Below, piece after piece: positions 1 to 9,936 of a stretch of 64,000 nucleotides of DNA. The translations under genes and the position numbers were made by a program. The notes under the pieces were generated by a model, which worked only from the letters and a program-made list of their open reading frames with translations, did no database searches and was not told where the DNA came from. This DNA comes from Parabacteroides chongii. GTDB lineage: Bacteria > Bacteroidota > Bacteroidia > Bacteroidales > Tannerellaceae. The stretch is taken from the NCBI RefSeq assembly GCF_029581355.1, contig NZ_CP120849.1, forward strand, positions 3,318,501-3,382,500, written 5' to 3'. Numbering within the stretch: position 1 is the stretch's first letter; each line of letters begins with the position of its first letter.

Positions 1-1553
1 ATGATTGCAGGTTCTTTGATTGTACCGCCCAGCCAGATCATCGGGATATGGAAGCGTCGGGGTTCATAGTCCGTTAACGATGCAGGATAACGGTAGCCGT
101 GGTCGGAAACCAATACGACCAAGGTGTTTTTCCAGACGGGTAATTCCTTTAGCTGGCCGATGAAACTGCCGATACAGCTATCGGTGAAAGCCATCGAGTT
201 GAGATACGGGTCTTCCAGGTGATGGTAGGGCACTTCGAATGGTTCGTGGCTGCTCAATGTCAGGAAGGTACTGAGCCACGGTGTCTTTTCGTCTCTTTCC
301 CGGATCGATTCGTACAGGTGGGTAAAGGTTATATTGTCATTGGCTCCCCATTTGCTTAACCTGCTGGAAAGCGGGAAATCACGGTCGGCAGTTATTTGGC
401 TGTACCCGGAGCTGAAGAAATAACTTTGCATATTGGTGAAGTTGATATCTCCGCCATAAAGCATATCGGCTGTATATCCCTGTTCACCCAGGCTTTTGGC
501 AATGGACGGGAGTGTCTGGCTTTTGGCGGGATACTTCATGATAGAAGTGGTCGGTTGTGCCAAATAGCCATTCAGTACGGATACTATTCCCCGGTCGGTA
601 CGGAAAGAATTGGCATACATATTCGTGAAAGTGATTCCTTCCTGGCTTAGTTTGTTGAGGTTGGGAGTGATTCCGGGTTCACCGCCTACTGCTTCGATAG
701 CATTTGCTGTAAAACTTTCCATCAGAATAATCAGGATATTGGGGCGATCGGTTGTCAGTAAAGATCGCTTTTCTGCATTTCCGGGCAATGTGTCGTTGGT
801 TTGCGTTAAGGCTGTATATCGTTCCTGTCTCTCTTCTTCGGGAAAGAAATTGAACTGGGCTGCAAAATCCTGCTGTTTGCTCAATGACGCAAGCAAGCTG
901 AAAGCCGGATTGATTGCTGAATGGTTCAGGAATTGATTCTTACTGAAATAAACCATGCCGACATTGGCGGTAGAAGTCGTTACACCTCCCCGGATCGGGA
1001 TGAATAGTATGCCTCCCAACAGGAGAACGATCATTGTCCCTCCTAATCTGCTGCGGACAGGGGTTGCAGGGAATAGCGGAATAATAAAGCGTTTGAATAC
1101 CCAAAATATTCCATATGCATATATAAGGAATAGCAGAAACTGCAGAAAGAAGGTTCCGACAGGAACGCTTGCCATCGCATCAGCCGGAGATTGCAGGTAG
1201 AAGAATAATGTGGCATCCAGCCGGAAGCCCCAATATCCGTAAAGTGCCACGTCGACAGCAAAGATCGCTGCGATCAGAAGTGCTGCAACCCCAAAATATC
1301 CTTTCAGAAATTTCTGATAGAATGCTCCCGGCAACCAGATGGAGATCAATATACAAAGTAGAGGAATAGCAGTCAGATATCCCGAAACCGTACAGTCAAG
1401 CAATAAACCATGTGTGATTACCTTAAGGTAATCGGTTAGCGAACACCCGTTCGCTAAGGCGTGGTGATATAAAATGAAGACCGGCTTTTGAATTGCAAGG
1501 ATCGGAAGCCAGCAAAAAAATACTGTCAGAATAAATAATAACCGTTTTTTCAT
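1..1553 (-). CDS. LTA synthase-like membrane sulfatase/phosphoglycerol transferase (3' end beyond window)
   Basis: I translated this gene directly; it runs off the left edge, so about 517 codons are present and the C-terminus is missing. It starts at the ATG at 1553 (MKKRLLFILTVFFCW). The first about 150 residues hold several hydrophobic segments that look like the five-helix membrane domain of the family. A sulfatase-type extracytoplasmic domain follows, with LMESFTANAIE, whose Thr282 is at the nucleophile position, and later the metal-site motif VSDHGYRYP. The family contains Gram-positive LtaS and Gram-negative phosphoglycerol or phosphoethanolamine transferases. A Bacteroidales cell has no lipoteichoic acid, so the real acceptor is unknown; modification of a periplasmic or surface glycan or lipid is an inference. 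It lies downstream of the ABC-F gene on the same strand, separated by a hairpin. Confidence 0.85.
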   Translation of the reverse strand, partial: MKKRLLFILTVFFCWLPILAIQKPVFILYHHALANGCSLTDYLKVITHGLLLDCTVSGYLTAIPLLCILISIWLPGAFYQKFLKGYFGVAALLIAAIFAVDVALYGYWGFRLDATLFFYLQSPADAMASVPVGTFFLQFLLFLIYAYGIFWVFKRFIIPLFPATPVRSRLGGTMIVLLLGGILFIPIRGGVTTSTANVGMVYFSKNQFLNHSAINPAFSLLASLSKQQDFAAQFNFFPEEERQERYTALTQTNDTLPGNAEKRSLLTTDRPNILIILMESFTANAIEAVGGEPGITPNLNKLSQEGITFTNMYANSFRTDRGIVSVLNGYLAQPTTSIMKYPAKSQTLPSIAKSLGEQGYTADMLYGGDINFTNMQSYFFSSGYSQITADRDFPLSSRLSKWGANDNITFTHLYESIRERDEKTPWLSTFLTLSSHEPFEVPYHHLEDPYLNSMAFTDSCIGSFIGQLKELPVWKNTLVVLVSDHGYRYPASLTDYEPRRFHIPMIWLGGTIKEPAI

Positions 1554-1587
1554 CACTCTGTCTATTTGGGTGTAGTATAAAATAAAG

Positions 1588-1612
1588 AAGGGCGACTGTT
1601 ACAGCCGCCCTT
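1588..1612 (-). terminator. Hairpin terminator after the ABC-F gene
   Basis: The arms AAGGGCG and CGCCCTT flank a partly paired loop, and the minus-strand reading continues into a T-rich tract (TTCTTTATTTT). It lies 6 bp past the ABC-F stop codon, so it probably separates that gene from the sulfatase gene. Confidence 0.6.
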
Positions 1613-1617
1613 TATAA

Positions 1618-3273
<1,656 letters not shown>

Positions 3274-3467
3274 CTAAAAACAGACGTTCTGTGCCAGCCC
3301 GAATCGTTTTAATCGGAGTAACCGCATCAAAATATCGTGTATTTTTATAAAAGATAACCCGTTGGCGGAATTTATTTCGCCCATACCCTTCACCTGTCAC
3401 TCGTGTTGTATTAGCCTGTTAAGCAGTTAGATACGGTGAATGGTGACGTTTCACTGACAAAATAGCC

Positions 3468-3598
3468 GCCGGAGCCAATATCTGTGACTGCCGGAGCTAC
3501 TTCCAATGGATGCCGGAGCTATTTTCAGTGGGTGCCGCAGCCAATACGAACGGGTGCCTACTCATTTTGAATAAGTGCCCGCCCATTGAAGAGAATAC
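3468..3598. repeat. Degenerate tandem array, 22-bp period, GC-rich units
   Basis: Six consecutive units begin at 3468, 3490, 3512, 3534, 3556 and 3577. Each starts with GCC; the first three share GCCGGAGC, and units 2 and 3 share the ten-base core GCCGGAGCTA and match at 18 of 22 positions. Units 1/2 and 3/4 match at about 14 of 22. Unit 5 is 21 bp long and weaker, and unit 6 is marginal. There are no spacers between units. A 22-bp period is not a multiple of three, so a repetitive peptide is unlikely. Confidence 0.75.
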
Positions 3599-3625
3599 GT
3601 AAGTATTTCCGAAAAAAAGATAGCT

Positions 3626-3713
3626 CTTTTGAAGATAAAAGTCCCTTCTTTTGATTTTAAAAGTCTTGTCTTAACATTTCAAAAGACCCTACTTTTGATT
3701 TGTGATTTTTAGC
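3626..3713. repeat. Degenerate tandem array, 22-bp period, AT-rich palindromic units
   Basis: Four units start at 3626, 3648, 3670 and 3692. The first two contain CTTTT, six bases, AAAAG, an interrupted palindrome, followed by a 6-bp tail. Units 1 and 2 match at 16 of 22 positions, units 2 and 3 at about 13; unit 4 keeps CTTTTGATTT and then diverges. The period equals that of the GC-rich array just upstream, but the register is shifted by 4 bp. Confidence 0.7.
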
Positions 3714-4001
3714 CTTTATAAAGACGTGTCACCGGAAAATGCAGATACATAGATAGATGTAAGCGGTGACGGGTGAAGGCTTATCTGCGTTCCGTTAATA
3801 TTGTATGTCAATTATCTCTATTATTGCTTCACATCTTTCTGGATAATGGCATTGTTGAGTCTTTCCTTTTTGTCTTTTTCGTTGTTTTTTCTGTTTTTTC
3901 GGGATTTGCCCCTACAGTTTTCAACAGATTCTAAGTTTTATTAATGAATTGCCTCGGGAAATTAATTCTCAACATTCATATACATATTGAAAATAATTAT
4001 C

Positions 4002-4009
4002 TACTTTTG
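4002..4009 (+). promoter_or_regulatory. Bacteroidetes -7 element for purH and the rod-shape genes
   Basis: TACTTTTG matches TAnnTTTG 32 bp upstream of the purH ATG. A clear -33 TTTG at about 19 bp upstream is not visible. Confidence 0.6.
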
Positions 4010-4041
4010 TGCTCTAAAACATTAAAATAAACCTAACAAAG

Positions 4042-5565
4042 ATGGCTGCAACAAAACGTATTAAGCGTGCATTGGTCTCCGTGTTTCATAAAGAGGGACT
4101 GGATGAAATCTTAAAAAAACTCCACAATGAAGGTGTGACTTTTGTGTCAACTGGTGGAACTCAGACGTTTATCGAATCATTAGGCATCCCTTGCGATGCG
4201 GTAGAAGACCTGACTGGTTATCCTTCTATCTTGGGAGGACGTGTTAAAACACTTCACCCGAAAGTTTTTGGCGGCATTCTTAATCGTAGAGAAAATGAAG
4301 GCGACAGAGAACAGATCGCTCAATACGAAATTCCAGAAATTGACCTCGTGATTGTAGACCTGTATCCGTTTGAGGAAACAGTTGCTTCCGGAGCTGAAGA
4401 ACAGGCAATCATCGAAAAGATAGATATAGGCGGTATCTCATTGATCCGTGCCGCTGCAAAGAACTTCAAAGATGTAGTGATCGTAGCATCTAAAGCACAG
4501 TATCAGCCTTTGATGCAAGTGCTGAATGAAAAAGGGGCAGAAACTTCCCTGGAAGACCGTAAATGGTTTGCCAAAGAAGCTTTTGCTGTTTCTTCTGGCT
4601 ATGATTCTGCTATTTTCAATTATTTTGACGGACGCGAAGGCTCTCACCTGCGTGTTGCTGTAGATCAGCCAATGCACCTGCGTTACGGTGAAAACCCGCA
4701 CCAGGCTGCCAAATACTATGGTAAGTTCAACGATATGTTCGATCAGATCCATGGTAAGGAAATTTCTTACAACAACTTGCTGGATATCGATGCTGCTGTC
4801 AGCCTGATCGACGAGTTCGACGAACTGACATTCGCTATCCTGAAACATAATAACGCATGTGGTATCGCATCCCGTCCGACTGTGCTCGAAGCATGGAAAG
4901 ATGCATTGGCCGGTGACCCGGTTTCTGCTTTCGGCGGTATCCTGATTACCAACAGCGTGATCGATAAAGAAGTAGCAGAAGAGATCAACAAGATCTTCTT
5001 CGAAGTGATCATCGCCCCGGAATATACAAAAGACGCTTTGGAAGTGCTGATGCAGAAGAAAAACCGCATCATTCTGATCCGTAAGGAAGCAAAGACATGT
5101 CCGATGCAATTCCGCTCACTATTGAATGGTGCATTGATGCAGGAAAAAGACCTGAGCATCCAGACTGCTGCAGATCTGGAACCGATGACTGACAAAAAGC
5201 CTTCCGCACAGGAAACGGCAGACCTGTTGTTCGCTAATAAACTGGTGAAACACAGCAAATCGAACGCTATCACATTGGTAAAGAACAAACAGCTTTGTGC
5301 CAGTGGTATCGGTCAGACATCGCGCGTAGATTCTTTGAAACAAGCTATTGAAAAGGCAAACTCTTTCAAATTTGATCTGAAAGGTGCCGTTATGGCTTCT
5401 GATGCATTTTTCCCGTTTCCTGACTGTGTTGAGATTGCTGATAAGGCAGGTATTACTGCCGTTATCCAACCGGGTGGTTCTGTAAATGACAAGCTGTCTG
5501 TTGATTATTGTAATGAACATGGCTTGGCTATGGTTAAGACGGGAGTCCGTCATTTCAAACACTAA
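4042..5565 (+). CDS. purH: Bifunctional AICAR transformylase / IMP cyclohydrolase
   Basis: PurH catalyses the last two steps of de novo purine synthesis: formyl transfer from 10-formyl-THF to AICAR, then ring closure to IMP. The 507-residue length is normal. The N-terminal cyclohydrolase domain (about 1-150, MGS-like fold) shows VSVFHKEGL, STGGTQ and GGRVKTLHPK. The C-terminal transformylase domain shows LRYGENPHQ and KHNNACG, both family hallmarks, and ends in TGVRHFKH. It lies 19 bp upstream of mreB on the same strand with no terminator between, so it probably heads a long transcript that continues into the rod-shape genes. Start: the ATG is 32 bp after a TAnnTTTG element. Confidence 0.97.
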   Translation: MAATKRIKRALVSVFHKEGLDEILKKLHNEGVTFVSTGGTQTFIESLGIPCDAVEDLTGYPSILGGRVKTLHPKVFGGILNRRENEGDREQIAQYEIPEIDLVIVDLYPFEETVASGAEEQAIIEKIDIGGISLIRAAAKNFKDVVIVASKAQYQPLMQVLNEKGAETSLEDRKWFAKEAFAVSSGYDSAIFNYFDGREGSHLRVAVDQPMHLRYGENPHQAAKYYGKFNDMFDQIHGKEISYNNLLDIDAAVSLIDEFDELTFAILKHNNACGIASRPTVLEAWKDALAGDPVSAFGGILITNSVIDKEVAEEINKIFFEVIIAPEYTKDALEVLMQKKNRIILIRKEAKTCPMQFRSLLNGALMQEKDLSIQTAADLEPMTDKKPSAQETADLLFANKLVKHSKSNAITLVKNKQLCASGIGQTSRVDSLKQAIEKANSFKFDLKGAVMASDAFFPFPDCVEIADKAGITAVIQPGGSVNDKLSVDYCNEHGLAMVKTGVRHFKH

Positions 5566-5584
5566 AAAAACACCTTATTAAAAA

Positions 5585-6604
5585 ATGGGATTATTTTCTT
5601 TTACACAAGAAATAGCGATGGACCTGGGTACTGCGAATACCATCATCATCAGTGGTGGTAAGGTCGTGGTAGATCAGCCATCGGTAGTTGCCCTCGACCG
5701 GCGTACCGACAAGGTGCTGGCAGTCGGAGAGAAGGCACGCCAGATGCACGGAAAGACGCACGAGAATATTCGTACGATCCGTCCGTTGCGCGATGGTGTG
5801 ATTGCCGACTTCTTTGCTGCCGAGCAAATGATACGCGGTATGATCAAAATGATAAATCCGAAACATCGCTGGTTTTCTCCTTCATTGCGGATCGTGGTTT
5901 GTATCCCGTCCGGAAGCACTGAAGTGGAGATACGTGCCGTACGTGACTCTGCCGAGCATGCCGGAGGACGCGATGTTTATATGATCTATGAACCTATGGC
6001 AGCTGCGATCGGTATCGGTATCGATGTGGAAGCGCCCGAAGGAAACATGATCGTGGATATAGGCGGTGGTACGACTGAGATCGCTGTTATCTCGTTGGGT
6101 GGTATCGTTTCCAATAAATCGATCCGTATCGCCGGGGATGACCTGACGGCTGATATAATGGAATATATGCGTCGCCAGCATAATGTGAAAGTCGGTGAAC
6201 GTACAGCCGAGTTGATCAAGATCAATGTCGGTTCTGCATTGACGTTCCTGGATAATCCTCCTGAAGATTATATTGTACATGGTCCGAATCAGATGACGGC
6301 TCTTCCGATGGAAGTTCCTGTTTCTTATCAGGAAATAGCACACTGTCTGGAAAAATCTATTTCCAAGATGGAAGCAGCTATCCTGAGCGCACTCGAACAG
6401 ACTCCTCCCGAACTGTATGCCGATATCGTACGCAACGGTATCTATTTGGCAGGTGGTGGTGCTCTGATGCGCGGGCTTGACAAGCGTCTGACGGACAAGA
6501 TCAATATCCCGTTCCATATTGCAGAAGATCCGTTGCATGCGGTTGCAAAAGGTACGGGCGTAGCATTGAAGAATATAGATAAATTTAATTTCCTTATCCG
6601 ATAA
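5585..6604 (+). CDS. mreB: Rod shape-determining actin homologue MreB
   Basis: MreB forms membrane-associated filaments that position the elongation machinery. The 339-residue protein starts MGLFSFTQEIAMDLGTANT, with the DLGTANT phosphate-1 loop of the actin/Hsp70 ATPase fold. It continues with IVDIGGGTTEIAVISLGG (phosphate-2) and GIYLAGGGALMRGLDK (adenosine loop). The short hydrophobic N-terminus fits membrane binding. It is followed by mreC after 93 bp containing a strong inverted repeat (6609-6683) that might tune expression of the genes downstream. Confidence 0.97.
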   Translation: MGLFSFTQEIAMDLGTANTIIISGGKVVVDQPSVVALDRRTDKVLAVGEKARQMHGKTHENIRTIRPLRDGVIADFFAAEQMIRGMIKMINPKHRWFSPSLRIVVCIPSGSTEVEIRAVRDSAEHAGGRDVYMIYEPMAAAIGIGIDVEAPEGNMIVDIGGGTTEIAVISLGGIVSNKSIRIAGDDLTADIMEYMRRQHNVKVGERTAELIKINVGSALTFLDNPPEDYIVHGPNQMTALPMEVPVSYQEIAHCLEKSISKMEAAILSALEQTPPELYADIVRNGIYLAGGGALMRGLDKRLTDKINIPFHIAEDPLHAVAKGTGVALKNIDKFNFLIR

Positions 6605-6608
6605 AATA

Positions 6609-6683
6609 GTTGACAGTTGACAGTTGACAAGTGACAGTTTAATTTTTATTCTAACTGTCAACTGTCACTTGTCAACTGTTAAC
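6609..6683. repeat. Long inverted repeat built of 7-bp TTGACAG repeats between mreB and mreC
   Basis: The left arm (6609-6639) is built of near-heptamers TTGACAG, TTGACAG, TTGACAA, GTGACAG. The right arm (6653-6683) is its reverse complement with 26 of 31 positions matching, around a 13-nt AT-rich loop. It would form a long stem in mRNA. No T-run follows the second arm, so it is not a standard intrinsic terminator. Confidence 0.8.
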
Positions 6684-6697
6684 TTGTTATATGGCTT

Positions 6698-7552
6698 ATG
6701 CGTAAACTGCTGGACTTCCTGGTAAGAAAGAGGCATTGGTTTCTGTTTGTTTTGCTTGAGATTGTTTCGTTGATGCTGATCTATCGTAATAATGCATACC
6801 AGCGGAATATCATCTTTAGTTCGGCAAACGTATTGACCGGTCATATTTCATCTGTTTCCGGTTATGTGACATCCTATCTGGACCTGCGTGAAATAAACAA
6901 GGAGTTGCTGGAGAGGAACGGGCAGTTGGAAATGGATTTGCTGGAGTTGCAGGACCGTCTAGATATGATGGTCGCCGATACACTTACTTTTAGCGGGTTT
7001 GCTCCTGATTCGACCGAACAGTTTCCGTATAGTTTTGTCTTGGCGGAGGTTGTGAATAATAGTGTAAGCCATCTTTCGAATTACATCACTGTGAATAAAG
7101 GACGTAAAGACGGTATCGCACCGGATATGGGCGTTGTTTCCGAAAGGGGAGTTGTTGGCATTGTTTCCACTGTGACAGATCAGTTCTCAGTGATCATCCC
7201 TTTACTTAATCCTAAATCACGGTTGAGTTGCAAGGTGTTGGGAAGTAGTTATTTCGGTTCGTTGAGTTGGAATGGACGAAATACCCGCTATGCCAACCTG
7301 GAAGAACTGCCACGGCATGTGGAGTTTCAGAAAGGAGATACGATCGTGACGAGCGGTTATTCGAGTGTGTTCCCGGCAGGACTGGTTGTCGGTACGGTTT
7401 CCGACTTTGAGAAACAGCACGACGATAACTTCTTTTCACTGGAGGTGGAACTGGCGACAGATTTTCAGTCGTTAAACAACGTCAGGATCATTAAGAATTA
7501 TAATCAGGCAGAACAGAGAAGAGTAGAACAAGAGGCGAGGAGAAATGATTAA
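6698..7552 (+). CDS. mreC: Rod shape-determining protein MreC
   Basis: MreC is the bitopic periplasmic scaffold linking MreB, MreD and the RodA/PBP2 synthase. The 284-residue protein has a short cytoplasmic N-terminus, one membrane segment (about 14-32), a coiled-coil-like stretch rich in Leu and Glu (about 60-90), then the two-barrel periplasmic domain with VNKGRKDGIAPDMGVV and VVGIVSTV, typical of the family. Its last 8 bases overlap the mreD start, which fits translational coupling. Confidence 0.95.
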   Translation: MRKLLDFLVRKRHWFLFVLLEIVSLMLIYRNNAYQRNIIFSSANVLTGHISSVSGYVTSYLDLREINKELLERNGQLEMDLLELQDRLDMMVADTLTFSGFAPDSTEQFPYSFVLAEVVNNSVSHLSNYITVNKGRKDGIAPDMGVVSERGVVGIVSTVTDQFSVIIPLLNPKSRLSCKVLGSSYFGSLSWNGRNTRYANLEELPRHVEFQKGDTIVTSGYSSVFPAGLVVGTVSDFEKQHDDNFFSLEVELATDFQSLNNVRIIKNYNQAEQRRVEQEARRND

Positions 7553-8060
7553 TTTATTACGGGGGTTGATTTATTTCGTTGTATTGGTATTGATTCAGGT
7601 GTTGATCCTGAACAATATACATTTCCTGCGGGTCGCAACGCCGTTTTTATATCTTTATTTCATCATAAAGATGCCGGTAGGAACGTCGCGCGATGTGGTT
7701 GTTTTGTCTTCTTTTCTGATCGGGCTGGTGATCGATATGTTCTCAAATACGCCGGGAATGCATGCTGCGGCATGTACACTGGCTGGGGTTATACGTGAAC
7801 CCTTGATTCGCTTTTTCATGGGAAAGGACCTGCCCGAAGGGATCTACCCTTCCTATAAGACCTTTGGCTATGGTGGTTTCTTCCGATATGTTTTCTCATT
7901 CGTGGTGATCCATCATGTCACTTTATTCCTGATCGAATCGCTGACTTTATTCGATCCGTTATTCCTTGCGATCCGTATCGGTGCGAGTGTGGTAACGACT
8001 ACATTATTAATTTGTACGATAGAAGCTTTCAATATAGAGACACAGAAGAGTGGAGACTAA
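7545..8060 (+). CDS. mreD: Rod shape-determining membrane protein MreD
   Basis: A 171-residue, strongly hydrophobic protein with about five membrane segments, placed as expected between mreC and PBP2. MreD sequences diverge fast, so position and topology carry most of the assignment; GLVIDMFSNTPGMHAAA matches the conserved central helix region. It overlaps mreC by 8 bp and the following gene by 11 bp. Confidence 0.9.
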   Translation: MINLLRGLIYFVVLVLIQVLILNNIHFLRVATPFLYLYFIIKMPVGTSRDVVVLSSFLIGLVIDMFSNTPGMHAAACTLAGVIREPLIRFFMGKDLPEGIYPSYKTFGYGGFFRYVFSFVVIHHVTLFLIESLTLFDPLFLAIRIGASVVTTTLLICTIEAFNIETQKSGD

Positions 8061-9936
8061 TACGAAGTATACACTTGAGAACAGGCGTTATGTAATAATA
8101 GGTGCCGTAGTTCTGTTGGTTCTCATCTTTATTGTTCGTTTGTTCTACCTTCAGGTGGTGGAAAACGATTATAAAGCATGGGCTGACAGCAATGCGTTTT
8201 TGAAAAAGACCCTGAACCCCTCCCGTGGGATGATCTATGACCGTAATGATAAACTGTTAGTCTACAATCAACCGGCTTATGATGTGATGCTTATTATGCG
8301 TGAGGTTCAGCCTTTCGATACGCTGGATTTCTGTAATATCCTCAATATAACCAAGGAGCAGTTCGAAAAGCAGATCGCCAATATCAAGAACCGCCGGTTG
8401 AATCCGGGATATTCGTCATATGTCCCGCAATTGTTTATGAATCATCTTTCAGCACAGGAGTGTGGCGTATTGCAGGAAAAACTGTATAAATTCCCCGGCT
8501 TTTATATTCAGAACCGTACGATTCGTCAATATGAATATCCCTATGCGGCACATGTGTTGGGTAATATAGGGGAAGTAAACCGGAAAGATATAGAAAAAGA
8601 CGATTATTATGTACAGGGAGATTACGCCGGTCGTGCAGGAGTTGAACGTTCATATGAGAAAGAGTTGCGTGGTGTAAAAGGAGTGGAGATTCTTTTACGG
8701 GATGTGCATGGTCGTATAAAGGGAAAATACGATGACGGGAACAGCGATATTCATCCGGTTTCGGGTAAGAGTTTGAAACTGGCAATAGATATTGATTTGC
8801 AGGCTTACGGAGAGAAGCTGATGCGGAATAAGGTTGGAAGTATCGTGATGATAGAACCGGAAACAGGTGAAGTGCTTTGTATGGTTTCTTCACCTAATTA
8901 CGATCCGAGCTTGCTGGTCGGACGCCAGCGGGGTAAGAATCATAAGATGCTGGAGGAGACTCCCCAGACTCCGCTTATCGATCGTTCTATAACCGGTTTT
9001 TATCCTCCCGGTTCGACGTTTAAACCCACACAGGGGCTGATCTTTTTACAGGAAGGGGTGATAACGCCTGAAACGATGTATACCTGTGCGCATGGATATA
9101 CTTATTCTCCAAAGCGGAAACCGGCCTGTCACGGACATCCTTCTCCTTTGAGTCTGGTCCCGGCTTTGGCAACTTCCTGTAACTCTTATTTCTGTTGGGG
9201 GTTACATGATATGCTGGATAGCCGCCGTCGTTATCCGACCATACAAAAAGGTTTTGAGGTTTGGAAGAATCACCTGGTATCTATGGGATACGGCTATCAG
9301 TTGGGAATCGATTTGCCTGGAGAAAGAAGAGGATTTGTCCCGAACAGTAAGTTTTATGATAATTATTATCACCGTTGGACTTCTACGACAGTCATCTCTA
9401 TTGCAATCGGTCAGGGAGAAATAGCAGCAACGCCGTTACAAATTTGTAATTTGGCGGCAACAATTGCCAATCGGGGATATTTTATTACCCCTCATGTCGT
9501 GAAAGAAATACAGGATACACCTTTGGATACTCTTTATACAAACAAACGATATCCGACTGTGGATGCAAAACATTATGAAGTTGTTGCGGAAGGTATGCGC
9601 AATGCGGTACTGGGCGGTACTTGCTGGGCTGCAGCGATTCCCGGTATTGAAGTATGCGGTAAAACCGGTACAGCTGAAAACCCTCATGGAAAGGACCATT
9701 CTGCCTTTATCGGCTTTGCTCCTTATAAGAACCCGAAAGTGGCTATTTGCGTCTATGTTCAAAATGGAGGTTTCGGTGCGGCGTTTGGAGTTCCTATCGG
9801 TAAGTTAATGATGGAATATTATCTGAAGGGTGAAATATCACCGGAAGATAAAGCCTTGGAAGAAAAAATGACAAATTCGGTGGTAACTGAAGACCGTGTT
9901 TATTTATTATCTGATTATGGGGTACAGAAAGACTGA
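8050..9936 (+). CDS. mrdA: Penicillin-binding protein 2 (elongasome transpeptidase)
   Basis: PBP2 cross-links peptidoglycan during cell elongation. The 628-residue protein has one membrane anchor (about 13-33), the PBP dimer domain (about 50-230), then the transpeptidase domain. The active-site motifs are all present: STFK at 322-325 (nucleophile Ser322), SCN at 376-378 and KTG at 538-540. The start is GTG at 8050, inside the end of mreD; no ATG lies nearby in frame. The gene overlaps the start region of rodA, so these genes look tightly coupled. Confidence 0.96.
   Translation: METNTKYTLENRRYVIIGAVVLLVLIFIVRLFYLQVVENDYKAWADSNAFLKKTLNPSRGMIYDRNDKLLVYNQPAYDVMLIMREVQPFDTLDFCNILNITKEQFEKQIANIKNRRLNPGYSSYVPQLFMNHLSAQECGVLQEKLYKFPGFYIQNRTIRQYEYPYAAHVLGNIGEVNRKDIEKDDYYVQGDYAGRAGVERSYEKELRGVKGVEILLRDVHGRIKGKYDDGNSDIHPVSGKSLKLAIDIDLQAYGEKLMRNKVGSIVMIEPETGEVLCMVSSPNYDPSLLVGRQRGKNHKMLEETPQTPLIDRSITGFYPPGSTFKPTQGLIFLQEGVITPETMYTCAHGYTYSPKRKPACHGHPSPLSLVPALATSCNSYFCWGLHDMLDSRRRYPTIQKGFEVWKNHLVSMGYGYQLGIDLPGERRGFVPNSKFYDNYYHRWTSTTVISIAIGQGEIAATPLQICNLAATIANRGYFITPHVVKEIQDTPLDTLYTNKRYPTVDAKHYEVVAEGMRNAVLGGTCWAAAIPGIEVCGKTGTAENPHGKDHSAFIGFAPYKNPKVAICVYVQNGGFGAAFGVPIGKLMMEYYLKGEISPEDKALEEKMTNSVVTEDRVYLLSDYGVQKD

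Noticed and set aside
3468..3713. CRISPR array
   Set aside because: Units abut with no spacers, are highly degenerate and no cas gene is near.
4438..5109. Long open frame antisense to purH
   Set aside because: It lies wholly within purH on the opposite strand and has Cys/Phe/His-rich composition with no recognisable motif; purH is certain.
5882..6661. Long open frame antisense to mreB
   Set aside because: Shadow of a well-supported gene, no family resemblance.
6609..6683. Intrinsic terminator between mreB and mreC
   Set aside because: No T-run after the second arm, and mreC-rodA would then lack a promoter; kept as a repeat.
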